A model generated the notes under the pieces. The model worked only from the letters and a program-made list of their open reading frames with translations, was not told where the DNA came from and searched no databases. A DNA stretch of 64,000 nucleotides from Clostridia bacterium (GTDB lineage Bacteria > Bacillota > Clostridia > Lachnospirales > Lachnospiraceae): positions 164,389 through 228,388 of the forward strand of contig QKJQ01000016.1 in assembly GCA_003249225.1 (NCBI GenBank). The letters are read 5' to 3'. A program made the position numbers and the translations under genes. Positions 45,508 through 53,344 of the stretch are shown piece after piece. Each line of letters starts with the position of its first letter. Position 1 is the first letter of the stretch.

Positions 45508-46323
45508 TTAGAGATTGCTTTTTAATTTATTGTATTCCGCCGTCATGTTCTTAAAGAGCGTTTCATCGCCGTATCCGGTGTCCGGATGAAACGCTTTTAC
45601 GAGCATTTTATAACGTTTTTCGAGTTCATCCTTTGTTTTGCAGCCCAGAAAAAACCCTTCTTCTGAGATTTCGAATTCTTTTGATTGATTCTGTGTTCTC
45701 TGATGCTTTGAATCATCCTGATCGTTATGAGTGTTTTGATCATTATAACTGTTCTGCTCGTTGTAGTTGTTGTGAGCTGTGTGATGATCTTTCGTGTTGG
45801 AATTGCTGAAATGCTCCGTATTACCAGAGGTTTCTTTTCCGGTGCTCTGCATACCTGAGCGCAGTTTATTGATAATGAGCAGGCTTTTATCCAACTGTGA
45901 AATAGAGTGATTTAAGGCTTGTTTCGTATCTTCACAGGGTTTAACTTTTCTCTTGTTCAGGTTTTTCCGTAATAGTTCAATATACTGTGTGCATAGATTG
46001 CTTATTGCAATAAATTTGGTATTCTCTTCTTCAATCAAATGCAAAGTCTTACTGTCTTTTTTATAGACCGCAGAACAAATCGCACCGGCTTTTTGAATGT
46101 TGAACTGTGAGATGGTTGCATTATAATGATCGATACGTTCAGATAAATAGTTTTTTTCTTCAGCTAAACCATGTTTTCTTGGCTTTTTAGCAATAGAAAA
46201 AACAATAATAATTATGACCCAGACAATTCCAAGAAAAATCAGGAGCGGTACGATCCAGGAATGCAACAGTGTCATTTCAGTTTCTGCATTGAAATTATTC
46301 ATAGAATTAATTAACTTCCTCAT
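45508..46323 (-). CDS. Membrane-anchored J-domain-like protein
   Basis: 271 aa. One TM helix (~22-46), a helical region (~55-160), a low-complexity Asn/Gln/His/Asp linker (~165-215, repeats of the NDQN/NYNEQN type), then a C-terminal J-domain-like segment (~222-271) with the diagnostic HPD in LVKAFHPDTGYGDETLF. The J domain would recruit DnaK to the membrane. Two starts are possible, 46323 or 46302, and neither has a perfect RBS. No neighbouring dnaK; the partner is unknown. Confidence 0.7.
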   Translation of the reverse strand: MRKLINSMNNFNAETEMTLLHSWIVPLLIFLGIVWVIIIIVFSIAKKPRKHGLAEEKNYLSERIDHYNATISQFNIQKAGAICSAVYKKDSKTLHLIEEENTKFIAISNLCTQYIELLRKNLNKRKVKPCEDTKQALNHSISQLDKSLLIINKLRSGMQSTGKETSGNTEHFSNSNTKDHHTAHNNYNEQNSYNDQNTHNDQDDSKHQRTQNQSKEFEISEEGFFLGCKTKDELEKRYKMLVKAFHPDTGYGDETLFKNMTAEYNKLKSNL

Positions 46324-46488
46324 TTCTGATTATTATAAAGTTGGTAAGAATATACGGCTGCATAATAGATTGCGATTATCAGCAATATAGTATATGCTCA
46401 CAGAATAATATTTGCAATACCTGTTTACTTTATAAAATAAGTTTGCAGAATGCTTTATGACTGCTTCTGATGCTCAGGGTGCATAAGT

Positions 46489-46830
46489 TTATCTGTTTGT
46501 GTTACCCGCGATATAATTCTTGTAATGATACCCCCAGTTTGAGATACTTTCAAACATTGGTTTCAGGCTCTGGCCAAGCTCTGTCAGGCTGTATTCTACA
46601 CGGGGAGGAACTTCAGGAAAAACTTCTCGTTTCACCAGACCGGAAGATTCAAGAGAGCGCAGGTTATCTGTCAGAACTTTTTGACTGATGCCATACAGGC
46701 TTTTTTGAAGTTCGTTAAAACGACAGGTTTTCTGAAGCAGATTTCGTATGATGAGAAGCCTCCACTTATTTCCGACCAGTTCTACAACGGTTGCTACGGG
46801 ACATGCTGGTAAATCTTCTTTTGTAAGCAT
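46489..46830 (-). CDS. HxlR family transcriptional regulator
   Basis: 113 aa. HxlR-type winged helix: CPVATVVELVGNKWRLLIIRNL, FNELQKSLYGISQKVLTDNLRSLE and the wing VKREVFPEVPPRVEYSLTELG. The cysteine C10 in PACPV is at the position used for redox or electrophile sensing by some HxlR proteins (for example YodB). It is divergent from a nitroreductase gene and likely regulates it, and perhaps the peptide/rSAM unit that has the same promoter motif. Confidence 0.88.
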   Translation of the reverse strand: MLTKEDLPACPVATVVELVGNKWRLLIIRNLLQKTCRFNELQKSLYGISQKVLTDNLRSLESSGLVKREVFPEVPPRVEYSLTELGQSLKPMFESISNWGYHYKNYIAGNTNR

Positions 46831-46870
46831 TGAAAACCTCCAATAGTATATTTTAGAATGTTATATTAAA

Positions 46871-46898
46871 ATTATAATGCAACATATAAAAATGTCAA
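46871..46898 (-). promoter_or_regulatory. Promoter of the HxlR gene
   Basis: On the minus strand: TTGACA (46898-46893), 16-bp spacer, TATAAT (46876-46871). Confidence 0.75.
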
Positions 46899-46909
46899 CA
46901 AAATCTGAC

Positions 46910-46980
46910 AGCTGGTTACCTTTACGTAACCAGCTATTCTATTTGTGCGTACTTTTTTTTATTCGTTACGGTACTATAAT
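46910..46980 (+). promoter_or_regulatory. Nitroreductase promoter with two-part motif, copy A
   Basis: A perfect 10-bp inverted repeat AGCTGGTTAC / GTAACCAGCT (46910-46935) contains GTTAC-N6-GTAACC. Thirteen bases later comes GTGCGTACTTTT (46945-46956), then TATAAT at 46975-46980 without a good -35. The same order and spacing recur at 47882-47948. Confidence 0.65.
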
Positions 46981-47002
46981 GATTCTTGTTAGCAGGATGA
47001 AA

Positions 47003-47096
47003 GAACGAGATTCAGATTATCCGGGTATATGCCTCGCGCGTCACCTCTCGTTCAAACTTGATATGCGCAAAGATAAGCGCAGGAATGGAGAAAAGT
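47003..47096 (+). ncRNA. Candidate cis-acting leader RNA before the nitroreductase (copy 2)
   Basis: Stem 1 GAACGAGA (47003-47010) / TCTCGTTC (47046-47053), perfect. The core AAACTTGATATGCGC follows, then stem 2 TGCGC (47064-47068) / GCGCA (47077-47081) with an 8-nt loop, and GGAATGGAG as RBS. Confidence 0.55.
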
Positions 47097-47675
47097 ATGG
47101 ATTTTAGGCAGCTTGTAAGGGAAAGACACTCAATCAGAAAGTATACGAATCAGCAGATCAGAAAAGAAGACCTTACGGTAATACTGGAGGCAGGTGTATA
47201 TGCACCGAATGCAGGAAGCGGACAGCGAAGTATGCTGGTAGCTATACATAATAAGGAACTTACAACAAGAATAGGGCAGTTAAACGTTACACAGCCGGAT
47301 CGGACAAAGTTGATTGGCTCTTTTGTATCGAAGGAACAACCAAGTACGATTGATGATCCGACTAAGAAAAATGGATTTTATGATGCACCTTGTGCAGTAG
47401 CAATCTTTGCTCAGGATAAATTTGTATTCCAGACAGCGGATGCTTACTGTTGTGCGGCGAACATGGTACTTCAGGCAACAGAGCTGGGACTTGCCTCCTG
47501 CATTATCTCAAGAGGAAAGGAGACATTTTTGAGCGAAGAAGGAAAAGAAATTATGGACCGGTGGAACATTCCGGAGAACTATTCCTGTGTCTGCTTTGTT
47601 ATTCTTGGGTACATTGACGGAGAGCAGCCAGTTACAAAACCCAGAAGACCGGGACGAATTCAGATCGTGGAGTAA
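47097..47675 (+). CDS. Nitroreductase family protein
   Basis: 192 aa FMN-dependent oxidoreductase. Visible are the RHSIRKYTNQ start, the FMN-binding YAPNAGSGQR loop, DAYCCAANMVLQATELGL and the C-terminal basic RRPGR. It reduces nitro compounds, quinones or another electron acceptor with NAD(P)H. ATG 47097 lies 6 nt after GGAG and is the end point of the two-stem leader. Probably regulated by the divergent HxlR protein. Confidence 0.88.
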   Translation: MDFRQLVRERHSIRKYTNQQIRKEDLTVILEAGVYAPNAGSGQRSMLVAIHNKELTTRIGQLNVTQPDRTKLIGSFVSKEQPSTIDDPTKKNGFYDAPCAVAIFAQDKFVFQTADAYCCAANMVLQATELGLASCIISRGKETFLSEEGKEIMDRWNIPENYSCVCFVILGYIDGEQPVTKPRRPGRIQIVE

Positions 47676-47688
47676 AGTATTAATGAGC

Positions 47689-47866
47689 GTATCCAGGTAT
47701 CCAAGGACCAAGTATTCTGTGTCCAAGTATCCAAGGACCAAGGAGTCCAGAAACCAAGTATCAAGAAACCAAGTATCCAGAAACCAAGTATTCAGTATTC
47801 AAGTACCCAAGGACCAAGGAATCCATGCACCAAAGTGTCCAGCGACCAAGGAGTCCATGAACCAAG
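47689..47866 (+). repeat. Twelve-unit 15-nt direct repeat array
   Basis: About twelve head-to-tail units of agtatccaaggacca with variants (aggagtccagaaacca, agtatccagaaacca), period 15-16 nt, on the + strand. Confidence 0.85.
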
Positions 47867-47881
47867 GAACTACATACAAGA

Positions 47882-47948
47882 GTTACTTTTTTGTAACCAT
47901 ATAATAAAAAAGTGCGTACTTTTATTAACAGAATAATCCTGATATAGT
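47882..47948 (+). promoter_or_regulatory. Peptide/rSAM promoter with two-part motif, copy B
   Basis: GTTAC-N6-GTAACC (47882-47898), 13 bases, GTGCGTACTTTT (47912-47923), then TATAGT at 47943-47948. The spacings match copy A upstream of the nitroreductase. Here the second block also forms the palindrome AAAAGT-GCGT-ACTTTT (47908-47923). Confidence 0.65.
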
Positions 47949-47997
47949 AAAAACACACTGAGATAGCGATCTCAGGAATCGAAGGAGGTAGTAGCAT

Positions 47998-48189
47998 ATG
48001 TCACTTTCAAACATTGTAGAATGGAATTCTCCGGCTGCATCTTGTGGAAGCTCTTGTGGAGCACAGGATAAACCGGAAGAGACATCAAGTGCATGCGGCA
48101 GTTCATGCGGAGCGGAAGATAAGCCGGAAGATAAGCCGGAAGAAACAGCAAGCGCATGTGGAAGTTCATGCGGAGCCGGCGACAAATAG
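47998..48189 (+). CDS. Cys-repeat precursor peptide (ACGX-like RiPP candidate)
   Basis: 63 aa. The N-terminal leader-like stretch MSLSNIVEWNSPAA is followed by three near-identical modules SCGSSCGA / ACGSSCGA separated by acidic-Lys-Pro spacers (QDKPEETSS, EDKPEDKPEETAS). All six cysteines sit in CGSSCG pairs. GAAGGAGGTA (47980-47989) is a strong RBS. The next gene is a radical SAM/SPASM enzyme. From memory, NCBI/TIGRFAM models describe an 'ACGX-repeat' peptide with its own radical SAM/SPASM partner; this pair fits that type. The likely product is a Cys-modified, probably thioether-crosslinked peptide, but no chemistry is proven and no transporter or peptidase gene is adjacent. Confidence 0.75.
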   Translation: MSLSNIVEWNSPAASCGSSCGAQDKPEETSSACGSSCGAEDKPEDKPEETASACGSSCGAGDK

Positions 48190-48314
48190 TAGTGTTTGTC
48201 CGGCAACACAGTTTTCTGGTCCTGTACTGGGTATCGTATCGTAACAATGAGTTTATGAAAACAGGCAGGATCAAAAACTGTTGCTCACTCGAAGTAAGAA
48301 AGGATTTATTTACG

Positions 48315-49343
48315 ATGAAACCATACTTTTCATATCAGTGGCATATCACAGATTATTGTGACCAACGATGCAAGCATTGTTATATATTTTCAGAGGGAGA
48401 CCCTGACGAGTTGCTGTCTATGGAATTGACAAATATGAGAAAGGTGCTTGCCGGGATAGAAGACATGTGCGAACAGCTTGGACGTACCCCATACCTTTAC
48501 ATTACCGGCGGAGATCCTATTCTTCACCCGGATTTTTGGAAGCTGATGGAGCTTATCAAGAGCAAAGGATATCGTTTTACTCTTATGGGAAACCCATTCC
48601 ACTTGAATTCTGCTGTTTGCCGTCGCCTGAAAGAATTTGGCTGTGAGAAATATCAGATGTCGATTGACGGTATGCGGGAAACGCACGATTATTTTCGAAG
48701 ACCAGGTTCCTTTGACTGTACGCTCGAGAAGATTGATATCTTAAAAAAAGCAGGAATTAAATGTGCCATCATGTCGACCGTGTCCGGCGTAAACATAAAA
48801 GAAATTCCCCAGATCGTTGATCTGGTCGTTGAGAAAAATGTGGACATCTTTGCCTTTGGGAGATACTGCCCGACCAGTGAAGAAAAAGATACCGGGATTG
48901 CTCCGCTCGAATATAGAAAACTACTGGACACCTTATGGAAAAAGTATGAGAGTTACAAAGCGGCCGGTGCCAGAACTTATTTTAATCTGAAAGATCATCT
49001 CTGGACCTTATATAAGTATGAAGAAGGACTCTTTACAATACCTGAGAGTGCAAAGGAAAATATGATATACAGTGGATGTCACTGCGGCAGCGGACATATG
49101 ACCATTCTGCCAAATGGTGAAGTTTATGCCTGCCGGAGATTTGACAGCAAGGTTGGAAATGCACTCGAGGAAAGTCTGAAAGACATATTCCTTGAAAAGG
49201 AAGAAAAATACCGCTCATTTGAAAAGTTCGAAAAATGCAGCAGGTGTGAGCTAATGGGGTTTTGCAGAGGTTGTCCTGCTGTGGCATATGGCTCTGGCGG
49301 AAATTTCTATGGAGCAGATCCACAATGCTGGAAAGTGATCTGA
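48315..49343 (+). CDS. Radical SAM/SPASM peptide-modifying enzyme
   Basis: 342 aa. The radical SAM cluster CDQRCKHCY (C15, C19, C22) is followed by the AdoMet motif ITGGDP and the SIDG strand. The C-terminal SPASM region supplies the auxiliary-cluster cysteines: GCHCGSGHMTILPNGEVYAC and CSRCELMGFCRGCPAVAYG...ADPQC. This architecture installs thioether or similar crosslinks on Cys-containing peptides. ATG 48315 follows GAAAGGA (spacing 11); an in-frame ATG at 48255 is an alternative. It starts 125 nt after the Cys-repeat peptide and probably shares its promoter. Confidence 0.9.
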   Translation: MKPYFSYQWHITDYCDQRCKHCYIFSEGDPDELLSMELTNMRKVLAGIEDMCEQLGRTPYLYITGGDPILHPDFWKLMELIKSKGYRFTLMGNPFHLNSAVCRRLKEFGCEKYQMSIDGMRETHDYFRRPGSFDCTLEKIDILKKAGIKCAIMSTVSGVNIKEIPQIVDLVVEKNVDIFAFGRYCPTSEEKDTGIAPLEYRKLLDTLWKKYESYKAAGARTYFNLKDHLWTLYKYEEGLFTIPESAKENMIYSGCHCGSGHMTILPNGEVYACRRFDSKVGNALEESLKDIFLEKEEKYRSFEKFEKCSRCELMGFCRGCPAVAYGSGGNFYGADPQCWKVI

Positions 49344-49550
49344 AAAAAATGTGCAAAAAAGCGTAACATTGACCAATTCATCAGAAAAAATTGTTTCATT
49401 AAGTTATTGTAGATACATGCTATCTTCATCAACCTCACCTTCATCCGCACTTTGTTCCATTTGTGTCTATTGTTATCGGTTTGACAATTGGAAAACTGCT
49501 TCGAATATGATATTCTATAAGCAGATAAGAGTGGCGTAGGAGGTGTCCTA

Positions 49551-50114
49551 ATGAATAATAAATGGAAAGAAGTATTCTCCATACCGAATTGTATGAGTTT
49601 CTTTCGTTTACTTCTGATACCGGTTTTTTGTGTTGCCTATTTAAAAGCAGATAAACCAGCGGATTACTATGCAGCGGCCGGTATTGTGCTGTTATCGGCA
49701 TTGACAGACTTTTTCGATGGTAAGATTGCCAGAAAGTTTCATATGATAACGGACTTTGGTAAGTTCCTTGACCCAGTAGCAGATAAACTGACCCATGGAG
49801 CACTGGTTCTGTGCCTTGCGTTTCGTTATCCTTCTATGAAATACCTGTTGATCATTTTACTCCTAAAAGAATTGTTCATGCTTGTTATAGGCGTGATCAA
49901 TCTAAGACATGGTTCAAAACTGGAAGGGGCCAAAATCTTTGGAAAGATATGCACAGCTACGCAGTTCGTTCTTTATGGCCTGTTGATTTTATACTATACC
50001 ATCAATGTGAATACAGCGAATGTCCTGATTGCAATAGAAACCTTGATTCTGCTTGTAACCTGGGGATTGTACATTCCGGTATTTGTAAAGATGAAAAAGA
50101 CATGGAAATATTAG
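49551..50114 (+). CDS. CDP-alcohol phosphatidyltransferase (PgsA-like)
   Basis: 187-aa membrane enzyme. N-terminal PNCMSFFRLLLIPVF is typical of PgsA. The CDP-alcohol transferase motif D-x2-DG-x2-AR-x8-G-x3-D-x3-D is seen as TDFFDGKIARKFHMITDFGKFLDPVADK. Most likely it makes phosphatidylglycerophosphate or a related phospholipid. RBS AGGAGG is 7 nt from ATG. It overlaps the convergent lacI-type gene by 4 bp. Confidence 0.88.
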   Translation: MNNKWKEVFSIPNCMSFFRLLLIPVFCVAYLKADKPADYYAAAGIVLLSALTDFFDGKIARKFHMITDFGKFLDPVADKLTHGALVLCLAFRYPSMKYLLIILLLKELFMLVIGVINLRHGSKLEGAKIFGKICTATQFVLYGLLILYYTINVNTANVLIAIETLILLVTWGLYIPVFVKMKKTWKY

Positions 50115-51139
50115 CAAAGTTCTTTCACAGAGCTTCGTTCAATATAAGTTGTTGGCAGCAGAACTTTTTGCGGCAGGGTATGTTCGCCATTTATTCTTGA
50201 TAATAAGAGCCTTACCGCAGTCTGACCGATTTCTTCTTTTGGAACATGAAATGTAGTAAGAGGAGGATTGGCGTATTGTGACATCTCAATATTGGACATG
50301 CCTATAACGGAGATCTGCTCCGGAACACGTACACCGTTCTTGTAAAAACTATTCATGGCAGCCATGGCCATAAGGTCGCTGGCGGCAAAAACCGCAGTGG
50401 GAAGTTCACTTTCCTTGCATAGAGCATCGACTTTTTGCATGCAAAGTTCTTCTTTCCATTCACAGTCGATGATCCATTCACGCCGCATCGGTAAGCCTGC
50501 CTTAACCATAGCGAGAAGATAGCCTTGGAAGCGTTTGCTGTCATGAATTGTGCCTCCTTCTGCGCTTCCGCCAAGAAATCCGATTTTTTTATGTCCTTTT
50601 CTTATTAATAACTCTACGGCCTGAATTCCGCTCAGCAGATGATCGTATCCAACATCATCAATATCATCACGAAGTGTGTCGATACCAACGATAATCGACG
50701 CTTTACTTTTTAATGCTGGGTACAGAGAATCGGAGAGTGGATCCATCAGGATTAATCCATCAAGAGTCTCACGAAAAATGGAATCAAATTGTTCTTTGTT
50801 ATACAGCAAAGGCGCCACTTTGATGAATCTGAGATCAATGCCTGACGTTCTGAGGCTGCTTTCTATACCATTGAGAACCGACATATAGTAAGGGTCATTG
50901 TACCCTTTTTTTGTTACGCGCAGAATACAGCCAATTTTTGCGTTCTTTATGGAGGTTTTTGCTTTTCTTTTTGCATCTTTGTGAGAAGTCGGAATTGCAT
51001 AGTTCAATTCACTGACAGCATCAAGAACAGACAGCCTTGTCTTTTCTGTCATCTTATAAGTGGTATCCTTATTAAGGACCCGGGATACCGTAGCTGTTGA
51101 TACATTCGCAAGTCTTGCAACATCGCGTATTGTGCTCAT
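50111..51139 (-). CDS. LacI family transcriptional regulator
   Basis: 342 aa. The N-terminal HTH-hinge TIRDVARLANVSTATVSRVLN is canonical; the sugar-binding core (~65-335) has IGCILRV, DGLILMDP, IGFLGGSAEGGT, AVFAASDLMAMAAMNSF and ISVIGMSNIEMSQYANPPLTT. It is divergent from the DUF4091/CBM9/kinase operon, and TTACGTAA-type operators lie in between, so it most likely represses that glycan operon and itself. Confidence 0.9.
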   Translation of the reverse strand: MSTIRDVARLANVSTATVSRVLNKDTTYKMTEKTRLSVLDAVSELNYAIPTSHKDAKRKAKTSIKNAKIGCILRVTKKGYNDPYYMSVLNGIESSLRTSGIDLRFIKVAPLLYNKEQFDSIFRETLDGLILMDPLSDSLYPALKSKASIIVGIDTLRDDIDDVGYDHLLSGIQAVELLIRKGHKKIGFLGGSAEGGTIHDSKRFQGYLLAMVKAGLPMRREWIIDCEWKEELCMQKVDALCKESELPTAVFAASDLMAMAAMNSFYKNGVRVPEQISVIGMSNIEMSQYANPPLTTFHVPKEEIGQTAVRLLLSRINGEHTLPQKVLLPTTYIERSSVKELC

Positions 51140-51250
51140 CTTTACTCCTATCTTGCAAAAGGCCTGAGTTCAAGCCTTCCTTCTTTAACACCTTTTTTAT
51201 GAAAATGCAGCAATTTGTCTTTTATAAAGAATGAAAATATTAGATAATAA

Positions 51251-51272
51251 TGTTACGTTAGTGTTACGTAAT
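51251..51272. promoter_or_regulatory. LacI-type operator pair near the regulator gene
   Basis: TGTTACGTTA (51251-51260) and GTGTTACGTAAT (51261-51272) are adjacent; the second contains the perfect palindrome TTACGTAA. Confidence 0.6.
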
Positions 51273-51331
51273 AAAATTTACTATGTTTCGTATTAAAAGT
51301 CAAGGAAATATGAGAGAAATAGGTTGAATAA

Positions 51332-51360
51332 TTTACAAAAATGATTCAGCATGGTAGTAT
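51332..51360 (+). promoter_or_regulatory. Promoter of the glycan operon
   Basis: TTTACA (51332-51337), 17-bp spacer, TAGTAT (51355-51360). Confidence 0.7.
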
Positions 51361-51381
51361 AAGACTTATCAAGTGACATTT

Positions 51382-51408
51382 GCGTAACAAAATCAATGTT
51401 ACGTAATG
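51382..51408. promoter_or_regulatory. LacI-type operator downstream of the promoter
   Basis: GCGTAAC (51382-51388) and ATGTTACGTAATG (51396-51408, core TTACGTAA 51399-51406) lie just after the predicted transcription start, a classic repression position. Confidence 0.6.
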
Positions 51409-51440
51409 ATTGTAACTCTGTCGTTGAAAGTGAGAGCGAT

Positions 51441-51565
51441 CGACATTTCCTTCTATCAGGATTAAGCTACCGGCTTTGCCTGCTGTCGGGAAACGAGTTA
51501 TCGACATTGCCTGCTATCAGGACGTAAGCTACAGCCTTAGCCTGCTATCGGGCGTCATAAGTTAC
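51441..51565 (+). repeat. Four ~31-nt direct repeats in the operon leader
   Basis: Units 51441-51470, 51471-51501, 51502-51532 and 51533-51565 share a (c/t)ctgctatcgg core and an aagctac-type end. They lie in the 5' untranslated region of the glycan operon. Confidence 0.75.
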
Positions 51566-51625
51566 AGAATATTTCTCTTGAAAGTTCACATGGTACGATC
51601 AATACATGTTCATGAAAGGATATTT

Positions 51626-53344
51626 ATGGCTGAATTTGAATTTTTTTTAGTAAATAGTTTGTGTAAAGTATTCCCGGATCATATTGCAGGTAAAAGCAGT
51701 GAACCGGTTAAGGTTTCAATTCTTAAGGAAGAAGTACCTGCAGTTCAGCTTGTATATAAAAAAATAACAGGTCATCCGAATTTTCAGCATGAGTTCAAGC
51801 TTGAAGTAACAGGGCTTCCAATACCGGTGAGAATCAGAGAAGTAGAACTGGTTTCTTCTGCCTATCCATGTTATGAAGAGGTGGATGAGAACTATCTAAC
51901 AACAACCCCCGGACTTTTTCCGGATCTACTCTTACCAAAGATGGACAATGTCATCGTTCCGTTAAGCGGACAATACAAAGCACTGTGGATTGATATACCA
52001 GACACTGATATTCCGGCTGGGTGCTACTCTGCTTGTATCAAGATCAGTACAGCAGAATATTCGAATACAGGTGTTGGGACTTTGTATAAGATACCAGAAG
52101 ATGAAAAAAAGAGCTTTATACTGAACTTTGAACTGGAAGTTGCAGAAGCCTATCTTCCAAAACAGGAACTGATTCATACAGAATGGTTTCACAGCGATTG
52201 TCTTGCTGGCTACTATAAGACAGCAGTTTTCAGTGACGAATACTGGCAGATTGTTGAGAGACAGATATCCATGGCAGGGAAAGAACACGGAATTAACATG
52301 CTGATGGCACCTGTATTTACACCGGCTCTTGATACTGCGATCAACGGTGAGCGTACAACGGTGCAGCTCGTCGGAATAAAGAAGGATGACTTTTATCATT
52401 TTGATTTTGAAAAGCTGGAACGATGGTGTGAGATCTGTCAAAAGAATGGAATAGAGTATATAGAAGTACCACATTTTTTCACACAATGGGGGGCAAAAGC
52501 AACACCCAAGATCATAATAGAAAAAAATGGAAAAGAAGAGAAAGCATTTGGCTGGCATGTACCGGCGGACAGTTCAGATTACAGAGTGTTTTTGGAACAG
52601 TTCATTCCAGCCTTACAAAAGAATTTGCTGGCATGTGGATTTGAGAAAGACCATATATTCTTTCATATATCGGATGAACCAAGTGGGAAGGATGAAGAAG
52701 GATACCAGCGAGCTTACCATATGGTAGCGGACCTTCTGGATGGATGGCGGATCATAGATGCACTTAGTGAATATCAATACTATGAAAAAGGTCTGGTCAA
52801 GACACCAATTCCATCCAGTAGCAGCATTCAGGAATTTATTGATCATGAAGTTCCAGATCTTTGGGTATACTATTGCTGCGGTCAGACCTGTAAAGTTCCG
52901 AATCGTTTTTTTGCCATGCCAAGCGCAAGGAACCGTATTATGGGCTTATTGATGTATCTGTATGATATAAAAGGTTTTCTGCACTGGGGATATAATTTTT
53001 ATAATTCCAGATTATCAAAAAAGTTGATCGATCCTTTCTTTGATACCCACGGAAGTTATGCATTTCCTTCCGGAGATCCATTTCTTGTATACCCGGGAAC
53101 AAAGAAGGAAGTATGGTCATCGATACGTGCAGAAGTACAACGAGAGGGTCTGTATGATATGCGGGCATTAAAAAAGCTGGAAGAGCTGGTTGGAAGACAG
53201 CGCGTTCTGGAGCTTGTATATGAGGATGCAGAATCAAAGCCATTTACCTTTGAATACTACCCACACGAAGCGGAGTACTTAGTTCATCTTCGAGAGAAAA
53301 TAACAAAGGAGATCAACCAACATACAGAAAAGAGCAGTTCATGA
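51626..53344 (+). CDS. DUF4091 glycoside-hydrolase-like protein
   Basis: 572 aa, no signal peptide. N-terminal beta-sandwich (~1-180), then a TIM-barrel-like core with HTEWFHSDCLAGYY, HGINMLMAPVFTPALD, FFHISDEPSG (a likely catalytic Asp-Glu pair) and LHWGYNFYN, which match DUF4091 proteins. Members are found in mucin and host-glycan loci and are related to glycoside hydrolases. ATG 51626 follows GAAAGGA. It overlaps the next gene by 4 nt (ATGA). Confidence 0.8.
   Translation: MAEFEFFLVNSLCKVFPDHIAGKSSEPVKVSILKEEVPAVQLVYKKITGHPNFQHEFKLEVTGLPIPVRIREVELVSSAYPCYEEVDENYLTTTPGLFPDLLLPKMDNVIVPLSGQYKALWIDIPDTDIPAGCYSACIKISTAEYSNTGVGTLYKIPEDEKKSFILNFELEVAEAYLPKQELIHTEWFHSDCLAGYYKTAVFSDEYWQIVERQISMAGKEHGINMLMAPVFTPALDTAINGERTTVQLVGIKKDDFYHFDFEKLERWCEICQKNGIEYIEVPHFFTQWGAKATPKIIIEKNGKEEKAFGWHVPADSSDYRVFLEQFIPALQKNLLACGFEKDHIFFHISDEPSGKDEEGYQRAYHMVADLLDGWRIIDALSEYQYYEKGLVKTPIPSSSSIQEFIDHEVPDLWVYYCCGQTCKVPNRFFAMPSARNRIMGLLMYLYDIKGFLHWGYNFYNSRLSKKLIDPFFDTHGSYAFPSGDPFLVYPGTKKEVWSSIRAEVQREGLYDMRALKKLEELVGRQRVLELVYEDAESKPFTFEYYPHEAEYLVHLREKITKEINQHTEKSSS

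Larger units (their letters stand above)
47676..47997. other. 322-bp region: repeat tract plus promoter of the peptide/rSAM unit
   Basis: The first ~190 bp are 15-nt direct repeats (47689-47866); the rest is the two-part promoter (47882-47948) and leader. An open frame crosses the repeats (to 47904) but lacks a convincing RBS and consists of repeat translation only. Confidence 0.7.
51140..51625. other. 486-bp control region between lacI-type gene and the glycan operon
   Basis: It holds paired TTACGTAA-like operators, a good + strand promoter, a four-unit ~31-nt repeat leader and the RBS GAAAGGA for the DUF4091 gene. No gene was recognised. Confidence 0.7.

Noticed and set aside
47587..47904. 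105-codon open frame across the 15-nt repeats
   Set aside because: It overlaps the nitroreductase end, lacks an RBS and consists mostly of repeat translation; kept only as a repeat.
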